Shown: positions 41,316-50,848 of the stretch, piece by piece
Numbering within the stretch: position 1 is the first letter of the stretch
How the letters are laid out: every line of letters begins with the position of its first letter
From: an uncultured Bryobacterales bacterium
GTDB lineage: Bacteria; Acidobacteriota; Terriglobia; Bryobacterales; Bryobacteraceae
DNA: 64,000 bases
Reading direction: 5' to 3'
NCBI GenBank assembly: GCA_937959285.1
Contig: CALGAR010000003.1
Coordinates: forward strand, 77,121 to 141,120
Position numbers and translations under genes: made by a program
The notes under the pieces: model-generated
Databases searched by the model: none
The model's input: the letters and a program-made list of their open reading frames with translations, nothing else
Told to the model about the DNA's origin: nothing

Positions 41316-43550
41316 GTGACGAGGGCCGTTTCCGCTCTGTTTTTTACCGTCTCTCTGATTGCCGGAGCCAGTCCGCCGCACCGGATTGAACAGCGCAAAG
41401 GGGCGAAGTGGCCGACACTCAATCACTATCGAATTCGCATGCAAAGCACAGTCCAGCGATCCTATCCCGTCTGGCTGGACACGGCCCTTCCGCCAGACTT
41501 TAATCCAGACTCTGTGCGCATCCTGAAAGAGGGCGCCGAGGAAGTTCTTCCTGCCAAAGTCCGGTGGGAGACGCCGAACGCGCGCATTAGCTGGCTCTCC
41601 TCCGGGCCCGGGACATACTACGTCTACTTCGATACGGGCAGGAACGGGGAAACAGAGAGACTGACGGAGCCGGCGATGGTGGGAGCTGGCGAGCGAATGA
41701 CTTACGGACAGCGCGGCGTCCGAGGCAAGCTTGCCGTGGGCCTTTGGGCTCATCCCGCTCCAATCGACTTCAACGGCGACGGCAATATGGATCTGCTCGT
41801 TGGCTGTCCGGATCGCCCCTCCAATGGAATTTACCTGTTCCGCAATCTCGGCACTAACGCGCAACCGCTGTACGACCGAGCCGAGTGGCTCGGCCCCGGC
41901 AAGAAGGACATCGTGACTGCGGACTTTAACGGTGACGGAGCCATCGATCTCGTCTATAGCGGCGGCTATTACAGCGATGTCGCGCGCAACAGGCTCAGCC
42001 GCCCGGTCACCGTGCAGCTCCCGAGGACTTACCATGTTGGCCGGGACGACCTTTGGTTTCCTGTCGACTGGGATGGAGACGGCCGCATCGACGTTCTCAA
42101 CGGTGTGAGCGACTGGCGGGACTATGGCTGGGATGATGCGTTCAACGAACGCGGGGAATGGATACGCGGACCGCTGCACGGCTACGTCTACTGGTTCCGC
42201 AATATCGGTTCGAATGAAGCGCCGAAATATGAAGCGCCCCGGAAACTGGAAGCGGGCGGGCGCGTGCTCGATCAGTATGGCAGCCCGGTCCCGAATCCAG
42301 TTGACTGGACAGGCAGCGGGCGGCTCGACCTGATTGCATCGAACTTTATCGACACGATTACGCTCTTTCGGAACATCGGGACCCGGACACAGCCAAAGCT
42401 AAGCGCAGGCGAACTGCTCCAGGTCGACGGCAGGACGCTCCGGATGGATTTGTGCATGATCCAGCCGCGCGTGGTGAAGTGGCATGCGGATCATCGCCCT
42501 TCACTCATAATCGGAGAAGAGGACGGTACCGTTTCCCTGCTCGAAAATCTCGAGCCCGCCGGGCGCGAACCCCGCTTTGCTCCGCCAAAGTACCTCCAGC
42601 AGGTCGATCCGTACATGAAGAGCGGCGCGCTCTCCCGGCCCGTCGCCTTCGATTGGAACGGCGATGGGAAATTGGACATCATCAGCGGAAACTCCGCTGG
42701 CTATCTGCAGTACTTCGAGAATGTCGGGACGAAGGAGAATCCGCAGTTCGAGGACAGGGGGTATCTGCAGGCTGGCGGGAAAGTGATCCGTCACGTTGCC
42801 GGCCCGAACGGGTCCGTCCAAGGGCCCGCCGAAGAGAAGTGGGGGTACACGAACCTGTCGATCGCAGATTGGGATCTTGACGGCCGCCCCGACATCCTTG
42901 TGAACGACATCTGGGGAGCGGTGGTCTGGTACCGCAATATCGGAACGAGACAGAATCCGGAACTGGCGCCCGCGCAGCCGGTGGAAGTGGAATGGAAGTC
43001 CGAGAATCCCAAGCCTGACTGGGTTTGGTGGAAACCCAAAGGGAAGCAACTGGTGACCCAATGGCGCACGACGCCGAAGGTGGTGGATTGGAACCGCGAC
43101 GGGCTGCCCGATCTCGTGATGCTGAATCACCAGGGCTACCTCTCCCTTTACCGGCGCACCCGGTGCGGCTCGAAACTCTGCCTGCAGCCTCCCGAGCGAA
43201 TATTCCTGCTTCCCAACGGCCGGTTTCTGAACCTGGCGGCCGGGAGGGCCGGAGCAAGCGGCCGCCGCAAAATTGAAATCGTCGACTGGGACGGAGACGG
43301 CGATCTGGACCTGCTGTCCGATTCAAATGACGGGCCCATCTGGTACGAGAACACCGGCACTCAGGAGCACCCGGTCATGACGCCGCGAGGCACGATCATT
43401 CAGGCCAAACTTGCAGGCCATAACCCGACGCCGAACGCCGCGGACTGGAACGGCGACGGGAAGCTGGATCTGATCGTCGGAGCCGAGGACGGGTTCTTCT
43501 ACTATTTCGAACGCTCCTACATCGAAGCCAGCAGCGGGAAACGCGAATGA
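41316..43550 (+). CDS. Secreted FG-GAP/VCBS repeat protein
   Basis: A 744-residue exported protein. A signal peptide (about 1-19) is followed by about 130 residues of a separate domain, then an array of at least nine calcium-binding FG-GAP-like repeats with D-x-[ND]-x-DG cores: DFNGDGNMDLL, DFNGDGAIDLV, DWDGDGRIDVL, DWTGSGRLDLI, DWNGDGKLDII, DWDLDGRPDIL, DWNRDGLPDLV, DWDGDGDLDLL and DWNGDGKLDLI. They would fold as a beta-propeller. Start GTG 41316 with AAGGGAA before it, 12 bp after the IclR gene, so it may be transcribed with it. The ligand is unknown. Confidence 0.85.
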   Translation: MTRAVSALFFTVSLIAGASPPHRIEQRKGAKWPTLNHYRIRMQSTVQRSYPVWLDTALPPDFNPDSVRILKEGAEEVLPAKVRWETPNARISWLSSGPGTYYVYFDTGRNGETERLTEPAMVGAGERMTYGQRGVRGKLAVGLWAHPAPIDFNGDGNMDLLVGCPDRPSNGIYLFRNLGTNAQPLYDRAEWLGPGKKDIVTADFNGDGAIDLVYSGGYYSDVARNRLSRPVTVQLPRTYHVGRDDLWFPVDWDGDGRIDVLNGVSDWRDYGWDDAFNERGEWIRGPLHGYVYWFRNIGSNEAPKYEAPRKLEAGGRVLDQYGSPVPNPVDWTGSGRLDLIASNFIDTITLFRNIGTRTQPKLSAGELLQVDGRTLRMDLCMIQPRVVKWHADHRPSLIIGEEDGTVSLLENLEPAGREPRFAPPKYLQQVDPYMKSGALSRPVAFDWNGDGKLDIISGNSAGYLQYFENVGTKENPQFEDRGYLQAGGKVIRHVAGPNGSVQGPAEEKWGYTNLSIADWDLDGRPDILVNDIWGAVVWYRNIGTRQNPELAPAQPVEVEWKSENPKPDWVWWKPKGKQLVTQWRTTPKVVDWNRDGLPDLVMLNHQGYLSLYRRTRCGSKLCLQPPERIFLLPNGRFLNLAAGRAGASGRRKIEIVDWDGDGDLDLLSDSNDGPIWYENTGTQEHPVMTPRGTIIQAKLAGHNPTPNAADWNGDGKLDLIVGAEDGFFYYFERSYIEASSGKRE

Positions 43551-43560
43551 ATGGAAAGGA

Positions 43561-44295
43561 TCAGGACACCTTTCGGGAAACCACCCGAAGGCGGCGGTAA
43601 TCCATCCACCAGACGCCGTCTCGATAGAGACGGGGCCGAAGCAGTTCGACCACCCGGCTGAGGGCTTGTTGATCGGAGCCGAAAATACCGGACGCGAACA
43701 CGCGCAACCAGTCCTCCGCTCCGTCCTCCCCTTCCACCTTTGTCGGACGGTCGAAGAGAACCGCGAAGGTGACCTCCAGACCGTGCCGCTCCAGAAGCGC
43801 GCCATACTCCGGGATTGAGGGGAAGTACCAGGGGTTGTCGAAGTTTGGAACCACAAGGCGAATGGCCTCAAGTACCGACTGAATATTGCCTTTCCCGCCC
43901 AGTTCGGCCACAAAGCGCCCGCCGGGTTTGAGAGCATCCGCGATGCGGGCGGCAGCTTGATCGGGCGGCAATATCCAATGGAGAGCTGCATTCGAGAAGA
44001 CGGCGTCGACGAGCTCGGGAAGCGAAAAGCGCCTGACATCCTCAAGCATGAACCGTAGTTTGGGATAGTTGATCCTGGCCTGCGCAATCATCTCTGGCGA
44101 GGAATCGAGCCCGATGACTTCGGCGCCCGATTCGGCGATTTTCTGGCTGAGATGGCCGGCGCCGCAGCCAAGGTCCAGAATCCGCTCACCAGGCTGTGGC
44201 GCAAGCAGCTCCAGCAAACCAACGCCGTGCTTCCACACATAGTCATGCCGCGACTCGTACGATCGAACGTCCCACGTCTTTTGAGGCACAGTCAC
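43561..44295 (-). CDS. Class I SAM-dependent methyltransferase
   Basis: A 244-residue methyltransferase with the AdoMet motif ILDLGCGAGHLSQKIA, the acidic residue in VIGLDSSPEMI, VDAVFSNAALHWI and LKPGGRFVAELGGKG. The text resembles trans-aconitate methyltransferase-like proteins, but the substrate cannot be named. It starts 2 bp after the end of the glutaryl-CoA dehydrogenase gene, so the two are likely one operon. It is convergent with the FG-GAP gene (10 bp). Confidence 0.88.
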   Translation of the reverse strand: MTVPQKTWDVRSYESRHDYVWKHGVGLLELLAPQPGERILDLGCGAGHLSQKIAESGAEVIGLDSSPEMIAQARINYPKLRFMLEDVRRFSLPELVDAVFSNAALHWILPPDQAAARIADALKPGGRFVAELGGKGNIQSVLEAIRLVVPNFDNPWYFPSIPEYGALLERHGLEVTFAVLFDRPTKVEGEDGAEDWLRVFASGIFGSDQQALSRVVELLRPRLYRDGVWWMDYRRLRVVSRKVS

Positions 44296-44297
44296 TC

Positions 44298-45461
44298 CTA
44301 TCGGTAGGCCGGAATTCCGGTAACCCGTTCGCCGATCACGAGCGTGTGTATGTGGTCAGTGCCCTCGTAGGTCTTCACCGTTTCCAGATTGCACATATGC
44401 CGCATGATCGGGTACTCGTCCATGATCCCATTTGCGCCAAGAAGGTCGCGGCTGAGCCGTGCGCATTCGAGCGCCATTGCCACATTGTTACGCTTGAGCA
44501 TCGAGATATGCGCGGGCTCCAGTTTTCCCTGGTCCTTGAGCCTTCCCGCATGCAGCGCCAGCAGCTGCGCCTTGGTGATCTCGGTGATCATCCACGCGAG
44601 CTTTTCCTGAACCAGTTGGTGGCTGGCAATTGGGCGGTCGTCAAACTGCTTTCGAGCAAGTGTATACTGCCGTGCCGTCTCATAGCAGTCCATCGCGGCG
44701 CCAATGACGCCCCAGCCAATGCCGTAACGTGCCTGGGAGAGGCAGCTTAGCGGTCCTTTAAGTCCTTTGATACCGGGCAGCACCGCGTCATCGGGAACGC
44801 GGCAGTCGGAAAAGGACAGGCTCGACGTTACGGATGCCCGCATCGACATTTTGCCGTGCAGATCGGACGTTGTATACCCGGGCGTGCCCTTCTCGACCAG
44901 AAATCCGCGAATTCCCTCGTCCGTGCGCGCCCATACGACAGCGACGTCAGCCATCGATCCGTTGGTAATCCAGGTCTTCTCGCCGTTCAGCACCCAATAC
45001 TTGCCGTCTCGTCTGGCACTCGTCAGCATTCCGCCCGGATTGGATCCAAACTGGGGTTCCGTCAGCCCGAAGCAGCCGATCGCTTCGCCGGATTGAAGCC
45101 GCGGAAGCCAATATTCTTTCTGCGCCTCGCTTCCGTATTGCAGGATCGGATACATCACGAGGGAGCCCTGAACGGAAACAAAGCTGCGGATCCCTGAATC
45201 GGCACGCTCGAGCTCCTGCATGATGAGCCCGTACTCGACGTTGCTCATGCCTGCGCAGCCGTAGCCCTCGAGATTCGCTCCGAGAAATCCCATCTCTGCA
45301 AGGGGCTTGATGAGTTCGGTGGGGAACCGGCCGTCCCGATAGGAGTCGCGCACCACCGGCAGCACCTTCTCGTCGACAAACTGACGGGCGCTTCGGAGCA
45401 CCAGCATCTCCTGCTCGTTGAGCAGGGAATTGATGTGCATGTAGTCAACGCCGGGGAACAT
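44298..45461 (-). CDS. gcdH: Acyl-CoA dehydrogenase, glutaryl-CoA dehydrogenase type
   Basis: A 387-residue FAD enzyme. Features are RDGRFPTELIKPLAEMGF, IGCFGLTEPQFGSNPGGM, GEKTWITNGSMADV, RLSRDLLGANGI and the active-site end TYEGTDHIHTLVIGERVTG. The catalytic Glu in TYEGT and the H-I-H-T-L text fit glutaryl-CoA dehydrogenase, which oxidises and decarboxylates glutaryl-CoA to crotonyl-CoA in lysine, tryptophan and aromatic breakdown. A related short-chain enzyme cannot be excluded. The start codon is at 45461; an in-frame ATG downstream (MHINSLL) is possible. Confidence 0.85.
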   Translation of the reverse strand: MFPGVDYMHINSLLNEQEMLVLRSARQFVDEKVLPVVRDSYRDGRFPTELIKPLAEMGFLGANLEGYGCAGMSNVEYGLIMQELERADSGIRSFVSVQGSLVMYPILQYGSEAQKEYWLPRLQSGEAIGCFGLTEPQFGSNPGGMLTSARRDGKYWVLNGEKTWITNGSMADVAVVWARTDEGIRGFLVEKGTPGYTTSDLHGKMSMRASVTSSLSFSDCRVPDDAVLPGIKGLKGPLSCLSQARYGIGWGVIGAAMDCYETARQYTLARKQFDDRPIASHQLVQEKLAWMITEITKAQLLALHAGRLKDQGKLEPAHISMLKRNNVAMALECARLSRDLLGANGIMDEYPIMRHMCNLETVKTYEGTDHIHTLVIGERVTGIPAYR

Positions 45462-45538
45462 ACTTTCATCGTATCGCCGCCCCGTGAGAGATTTCCGTTC
45501 ACGTCGCCACTACCGAAATAGCTGCAAGCGGATATGGC

Positions 45539-47548
45539 ATGCGTCTTCTCTGCGTTTGGCTGTGCGGCCTCCTCTGCCTCTGGGCGCAGTCACCACTCGA
45601 CCAGGCCTACGATCATCTGAGGGCGAATCGCTACGAGGCAGCGATTGAAGGCTTTTTGAAGGCCCTCGAAGAGGAAGCCCGCCCGGTCATACACAAAGAG
45701 CTCGCTTACACCTACCTCAAGATCGGTGAGACGGAGTCGGCCCGGGACCATCTGGAAAAGGCGGTTCAACTCGCGCCGGACGACCTGCACACGGCTCTCG
45801 AATACGCCTTTCTTTGCTACGAGACGAAAAAGCGGGCAGAAGCCAGGCGCATCTTTGACCGGGTTCGGAAAGAAGCAGAAGGCGAGCTTCGAGCTACGGC
45901 GGACCGGGCGTTCCAGAACGTCGACCGTCCGTTGGCGGAAGGGATTGCCCGCTGGAGCAAGGCTGTCGAGCTGGAGCCGGGCAATTTCAGCGCGCACCGC
46001 GAACTCGCCGAACTGGCAGAGGAGCGCGGCGACCTGCCGCTGGCCGAGCGCCACTACGCGGAAGCCTGGCGGCTGCGGCCCGAGAAGCGGAGCCTGCTTG
46101 TCGACCTCGGGCGCGTTCGCCTCGCGCTTGGCAAACGTGAGGAAGGCCTCGCTGCCCTGCTCGCTGCTTCGCGAGGCCCCGAGTCGCACAGTGCGGAAGC
46201 GGCCCAGGCATTGCTCCCCGCTGACTACCCCTTCGTCTACCAGTTCCGGAACGCCATTGCACTGGATCCCTCAAACATCGGCCTTCGCCGAGAGCTGGCG
46301 TACCTTCACCTGGCGATGAACCAGCGCGAGGCCGCCGAGGAGGAGTTCGAACAGATCTTGAAACTGGCTCCAGACGATCTCTGGTCAGCCGCTCAGCTTG
46401 GTTTCCTCCGGCTTGCCAGATCGGACCGGGAAAACGCGATGCCTCTCCTCCAGCGAGTTCTGGAAGGGCCGGATGAGGAGCTGGCCGACCGGGTCCGCAA
46501 AATGCTCCAGCTGCCGCAAGCCCTGAACCGTCGCCCCGACGTTCCCAGGAAGCAGGTAGCCGAGGAAGCGCGTGACCTGGCAAAGCGCAGTCTCGAGGCT
46601 GGATATCTCAAGGACGCGGTGAAATACCTGACCATAGCCCACGAGACCGATCCGCTCGATTTCGACGTCATGCTGAAGCTCGGATGGACCCACAACATCC
46701 TGAAAGAGGATAGAAAGGCGCTGCGCTGGTTCAGCCTTGCTGCAAAGAGCCCGGAGCCAGCCATCGCGCAAGAGGCGATCCGGGCGTATAACAATCTCTC
46801 CCCCGAATTTGCGCGGGTTCGCTCCACCGTCTGGCTGTTCCCGATGTTCTCCAGCCGCTGGCACAACGTTTTCTCCTACAGCCAGGCCAAGACGGAACTC
46901 CGCATCGGCAATTTACCCGTACGGCCCTATTTCTCGACTCGATTCATCGGTGACGTGCGGGGAAGAATCACCAGCCCGAACCAGACCCAGGCGGTAGCTC
47001 CGCAGTATCTGTCGGAAAGCTCCATCATCTTTGCACTGGGCCTGAACACTGTTCCCAGACATGGCGTTACGCTTTGGGGGGAAGCGGGAGCAGCCGTCAG
47101 CTACCTGGGAAGGCGGCCTGACACCGGCCTGGTGAAGCCGGACTACCGTGCCGGCCTTTCGTTCGCTAAGGGCTTCGGGCAATTGCTCGGCTCAAGCAGA
47201 GGCGGGCCCTTTTTTGAAACGAATGAAGATGCCGTCTACATCAGCCGCTTCCAGAACAACCTGCTTTTGTATTCACAGAATCGGGCTGGCTGGACTTTGC
47301 CGGATTACGGCGGCTTACAGTTGCAACTCTATTGGAATCAGAACCTGACTGGCGATCGTAACCAGCAATATTGGGCGAACTTCATGGAGATGGGGCCGGG
47401 GTTCAAGCTGCGTCTGGAACCAATTTCTTCCTCGATGTTTCTGACTGCCAACCTGCTGTGGGGCCGGCACACGATCAACGAGGGCAATCCGCGGGGAAGG
47501 CATTTTACAGACTTGCGGGTGGGGATCTGGTATGCGCGCACTCGTTAG
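45539..47548 (+). CDS. Outer-membrane TPR/beta-barrel protein (PgaA/NfrA-like layout)
   Basis: A 669-residue exported protein. Signal peptide about 1-17 (ending LWAQS), then about 12 TPR repeats (20-430), for example LDQAYDHLRANRYEAAIEGF and HKELAYTYLKIGETESARDH, and a C-terminal beta-rich domain (about 435-669: STVWLFPMFSSRWHN, LQLQLYWNQNLTG, GIWYARTR). TPR plus barrel is the layout of PgaA and BcsC exporters and of the N4 receptor NfrA; the C-terminal part reminds me of NfrA. The following gene overlaps by 17 bp and encodes a hydrolase-like protein, as in pgaA-pgaB. The role in polysaccharide export is inference. Confidence 0.75.
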   Translation: MRLLCVWLCGLLCLWAQSPLDQAYDHLRANRYEAAIEGFLKALEEEARPVIHKELAYTYLKIGETESARDHLEKAVQLAPDDLHTALEYAFLCYETKKRAEARRIFDRVRKEAEGELRATADRAFQNVDRPLAEGIARWSKAVELEPGNFSAHRELAELAEERGDLPLAERHYAEAWRLRPEKRSLLVDLGRVRLALGKREEGLAALLAASRGPESHSAEAAQALLPADYPFVYQFRNAIALDPSNIGLRRELAYLHLAMNQREAAEEEFEQILKLAPDDLWSAAQLGFLRLARSDRENAMPLLQRVLEGPDEELADRVRKMLQLPQALNRRPDVPRKQVAEEARDLAKRSLEAGYLKDAVKYLTIAHETDPLDFDVMLKLGWTHNILKEDRKALRWFSLAAKSPEPAIAQEAIRAYNNLSPEFARVRSTVWLFPMFSSRWHNVFSYSQAKTELRIGNLPVRPYFSTRFIGDVRGRITSPNQTQAVAPQYLSESSIIFALGLNTVPRHGVTLWGEAGAAVSYLGRRPDTGLVKPDYRAGLSFAKGFGQLLGSSRGGPFFETNEDAVYISRFQNNLLLYSQNRAGWTLPDYGGLQLQLYWNQNLTGDRNQQYWANFMEMGPGFKLRLEPISSSMFLTANLLWGRHTINEGNPRGRHFTDLRVGIWYARTR

Positions 47549-49526
47549 TGTGCTGCTCGTCGCGTTCCCGCTCGCCGCGCAGACGTTTACGTTTCACGTC
47601 GCGGGCGACGAGCCCGGTCCGTGGCCCGAGATTCTATCCTCGGTCGGCTTTGTCGCCGGGGTCAGCGGCAGCGCGGGCATTTTCGTCTTTCCAGCAGGCG
47701 CGGATGTCGACGCTCAGCTATGGCTTGCGCGAGCCGAACAGGGCGCTTTCCTGATCCTCGAAGGCGATTCGACCATAGCTCGCGCACTCGGCATCCAGCG
47801 CCAGGACCGGCAGATACCCACGCGTGGCGTCGTCGATATACATAATCCGCGAATGCCGATTGCCTGGGAGCGCGTTGTCGACACGCCGGTGTTTTCCCTG
47901 CCCGAATCCGCTCAACTGTTTTGCTTCGAGCGTTGGAAGAAGACGCCTCTGGTGGCGGGCTTCCGGCGCGGAGCGGGAGGTATTCTTTGGACAGCCATCT
48001 CACCCGGATCGAAAGGATACGAGAGGTTTCCCTACCTGCTGCACGCTCTGCGCGATCTCGGGGCTGATGCTCCGGTCCGGTCGTCGCGTCTGTGGGCGTT
48101 CTACGATCCCTCTTACCGTTCCCGAGCAGATCTCGATTGGATGGCGCGCCGCTGGCGGAAGACCGGCATTGCCGGCCTCCATGTCGCCGCCTGGCATTTC
48201 TTCGAGCCGGACCAGGAGCGCGACGCCCGGCTTCGTCAACTGATCGACGCCTGCCACCGCAACGCGATTTCCGTTTACGCCTGGCTTGAGTTACCGCACG
48301 TGAGTGATCAGTTCTGGGAGAAGCACCCCGAGTGGCGTGAGAAAACAGCGCTCGGCCAGGACGCCCACCTCGACTGGCGCCGCCTCATGAACCTTGCCAA
48401 CCCGGACTGCCGTGCTGCGGTGGCTGCTGGCATTCGCGAGCTCATCAGCCGGTTCGATTGGGACGGGATCAACCTGGCCGAACTCTACTTTGAGTCGCTC
48501 CACGGCCACACCAACGCCGCCCGGTTCACTCCGATGAATGAAGACGTGCGGCGGGAGTTCCAGGGGTCGCACGGCTTCGATCCGCTGACACTGTTTCAAT
48601 CCCCCGCCGACCCGAAAAAGCTACGGCTCTTCCTGGACTGGCGAGCGAATCTTGCAGCCCGGCTCCAGCGAGAGTGGCTCTCAGAGCTGGAAGCCCTGCG
48701 CAAGCAGAAGCGCCATCTGGATCTGGTGTTGACCCACGTCGACGACCGGTTCGACAGGTCGATGCGCGATAGTATCGGTGCGGACGCAGCCGCGCTTCTG
48801 CCTCACGTCGAGGCTAGCCGAGCGACCTTCCTGATTGAGGATCCCGCTACGGTCTGGCACCTCGGCCCCGAACGCTACACAGAAATCCGGCGACGCTACG
48901 AACCGCTCACGACTGCGCCCGGCCGGCTGGCCATCGACATTAATATCGTGGAGCGCTACCAGGACGTCTACCCGACCAAGCAACAAACCGGGACGGAACT
49001 CTTCCAACTGGTTCGCCGTGCCTCCGCCGCCTTCCCCCGAGTCGCTTTGTACTTCGAAGCCTCGATCCTGCCTGTTGACGTCCCCTTCCTCCCCTCGGCC
49101 GCCGCTGCCTTTCGACGGCTGGAGCGGGTTCGGGAGAAACTGGTGGTGGATTCGCCCCACGGCATCGGAGTTCGCTGGGCTACGCCAGCACTGGTAAACG
49201 GGCGTCTTTGGCCGGTCTGGGATGGCGAGACCGTATGGGCGCCGCCGGGACCCGCCGTGATTGAGCCAGCCGAAACGATGCCGCCCATCCGGATTCTGGA
49301 TTGCAACGCGGAACTCAAGGGCGCGAGTGTTCTAAAGCAAGGCGCTGAGTTCTTCTACGAAAGTCAAGGGAGAGCTTTTGTTGTGGTAGACACCCCCATC
49401 CGGGAGATCGAACTGGACGGTGAGGTTGCCCATCCGACGGTTATGGAACACCCTGGCGGTTACACCCTCGTCCTTCCGCCAGGGCAGCACGTCGTTACAC
49501 TTCGGGCTGGTTCGGATCTGCCTTAG
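47532..49526 (+). CDS. Exported glycoside-hydrolase-like TIM-barrel protein
   Basis: A 664-residue protein with a signal peptide (about 1-17). Residues about 185-420 follow the pattern of hydrolase-like TIM barrels of the GHL10/GHL13 kind: GIAGLHVAAWHFFEP, NAISVYAWLELPHVSDQFW, LMNLANPDCRAAVAAGIREL and FDWDGINLAELYFES, with acidic residues at strand ends. The C-terminal about 120 residues are beta-rich. In PgaB the hydrolase half processes exported poly-N-acetylglucosamine. No deacetylase domain is visible here. The gene overlaps the TPR-barrel gene by 17 bp. Confidence 0.72.
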   Translation: MRALVSVLLVAFPLAAQTFTFHVAGDEPGPWPEILSSVGFVAGVSGSAGIFVFPAGADVDAQLWLARAEQGAFLILEGDSTIARALGIQRQDRQIPTRGVVDIHNPRMPIAWERVVDTPVFSLPESAQLFCFERWKKTPLVAGFRRGAGGILWTAISPGSKGYERFPYLLHALRDLGADAPVRSSRLWAFYDPSYRSRADLDWMARRWRKTGIAGLHVAAWHFFEPDQERDARLRQLIDACHRNAISVYAWLELPHVSDQFWEKHPEWREKTALGQDAHLDWRRLMNLANPDCRAAVAAGIRELISRFDWDGINLAELYFESLHGHTNAARFTPMNEDVRREFQGSHGFDPLTLFQSPADPKKLRLFLDWRANLAARLQREWLSELEALRKQKRHLDLVLTHVDDRFDRSMRDSIGADAAALLPHVEASRATFLIEDPATVWHLGPERYTEIRRRYEPLTTAPGRLAIDINIVERYQDVYPTKQQTGTELFQLVRRASAAFPRVALYFEASILPVDVPFLPSAAAAFRRLERVREKLVVDSPHGIGVRWATPALVNGRLWPVWDGETVWAPPGPAVIEPAETMPPIRILDCNAELKGASVLKQGAEFFYESQGRAFVVVDTPIREIELDGEVAHPTVMEHPGGYTLVLPPGQHVVTLRAGSDLP

Positions 49527-50848
49527 CGGTCGTACAGACGGACCTCTTCGCCGCTCCGTAAGCCGGCAAGGACCGCGATGTGAGTATTATTCCGGATACC
49601 CGTCTCAACCTCGCGCCGCTCGAAACCTTCGCCTTTCCTCACCAGGACGTACTTCTTGCCGTCCTCTTCGCGGATTGCATTGAGAGGGGCGATTACCGCA
49701 TCGTTCACTTCACTGATAATGATCTCAGCAGACGCGGACAGATCGGGGATCAAGCGAGGATCTTGTCCTTCGATTTGGATGCGGACGGGAACGGTCCGGA
49801 CGAAGTATTGCTCCCGCCGGCTGCCTGAGACAGCCAGAGCACCGATGCTGTAGACCTTTCCCTTGAGTTCCAACCCCGGGAAAGCATCCAGGAACACTCT
49901 GGCTTCCTGTCCAATCCGAAGCAGCGAGCTCTCAGCCTGATTCACGGTCGCTTCCACCTGCATGCTCTTGGGATCGACGATTTTCATCAGCGGCTGCCCG
50001 GGTCCGATCTGGTCACCTTCATCGATCTGAACGAGCTCTCCCGAGCGGACAATAGTACTCCTTACGGCGAGACCCGGCATTGGGGATCGAATGGTGAACT
50101 TCTCGAAGTCATAGACGTGCCGGTTCAGGTGCCGTACGTGGCGCTCACGCGTGAGGTCAAGGATCCGCAACTCCGCCGCCTGAGCCTTCTGCTTCTCCGC
50201 AACGTCGGCTTGCAGCTGCTTGTAGCGCGCTTCCGCCTCTTCGACCATCAGTTTGAGAAGCTCTTGGTCAATCGAAGCGCGGATTTCGGCAGCGCTATAG
50301 TCCAGTTTCGCTTTATCCAGTTCCGACTTCGCCACGCGGAGCGATTGCCGGAGGTTCTCCATCTCGAGTTCCTGCTCCGCCTTCCTTTTGCGTATGTCAA
50401 GCTCTGACTCGACAACAGTGGCCTTCACGTCGTCAATGTGGTCTTTCAGCGTCGTGGCGTCCAGCATCGCCACAACTTCCTTCGGCTGGACCCAGGCCCC
50501 GGCGGCAGCCAGCTTCTCGATGATCATCGGACGATTTGCCTCGGGTCCGCGGGATCTGGGACCCGTGATGTTGGCGAAATTGCGAGCGGCCGTCTGTCCC
50601 CCCACACGCAGCGTTGTCGCCAACGGACCCGTGGTGACTTTCGCGGTGCGGATGGCGGCCACCGGCGAGACCTTCGGTCCACTGGCCGGAGATAACAGCT
50701 TGTAGGCTGCAATCCCGATGACTGACAGAACCACCAGACCCAGGATCCACTTGCCGCGACTCGACTCCGGCCGCGGGGAAAGAGGGGCCTGCGCTGGCTG
50801 TTTGGGAGCCTCAATGGGGGAGGGAACAGGATTCGTGATCGCCGACAT
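49523..50848 (-). CDS. HlyD-type periplasmic adaptor without a nearby pump
   Basis: A 441-residue membrane-fusion protein. A cytoplasmic proline-rich N-terminus (about 1-33), one transmembrane helix (KWILGLVVLSVIGIAAY), the lipoyl half GAWVQPKEVVAMLDATTL, a long coiled-coil hairpin (about 150-235; MENLRQSLRVAKSELDKAKL), the second half FTIRSPMPGLAVRSTI and barrel domains (about 285-440). The layout fits ABC-type (MacA-like) adaptors, but no ABC transporter or outer-membrane factor lies beside it. It converges with the hydrolase gene with a 4-nt overlap. Confidence 0.87.
   Translation of the reverse strand: MSAITNPVPSPIEAPKQPAQAPLSPRPESSRGKWILGLVVLSVIGIAAYKLLSPASGPKVSPVAAIRTAKVTTGPLATTLRVGGQTAARNFANITGPRSRGPEANRPMIIEKLAAAGAWVQPKEVVAMLDATTLKDHIDDVKATVVESELDIRKRKAEQELEMENLRQSLRVAKSELDKAKLDYSAAEIRASIDQELLKLMVEEAEARYKQLQADVAEKQKAQAAELRILDLTRERHVRHLNRHVYDFEKFTIRSPMPGLAVRSTIVRSGELVQIDEGDQIGPGQPLMKIVDPKSMQVEATVNQAESSLLRIGQEARVFLDAFPGLELKGKVYSIGALAVSGSRREQYFVRTVPVRIQIEGQDPRLIPDLSASAEIIISEVNDAVIAPLNAIREEDGKKYVLVRKGEGFERREVETGIRNNTHIAVLAGLRSGEEVRLYDR

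Noticed and set aside
40857..42179. 440-codon minus-strand frame across IclR and FG-GAP genes
   Set aside because: Spans two well-supported genes on the other strand and shows no domain.
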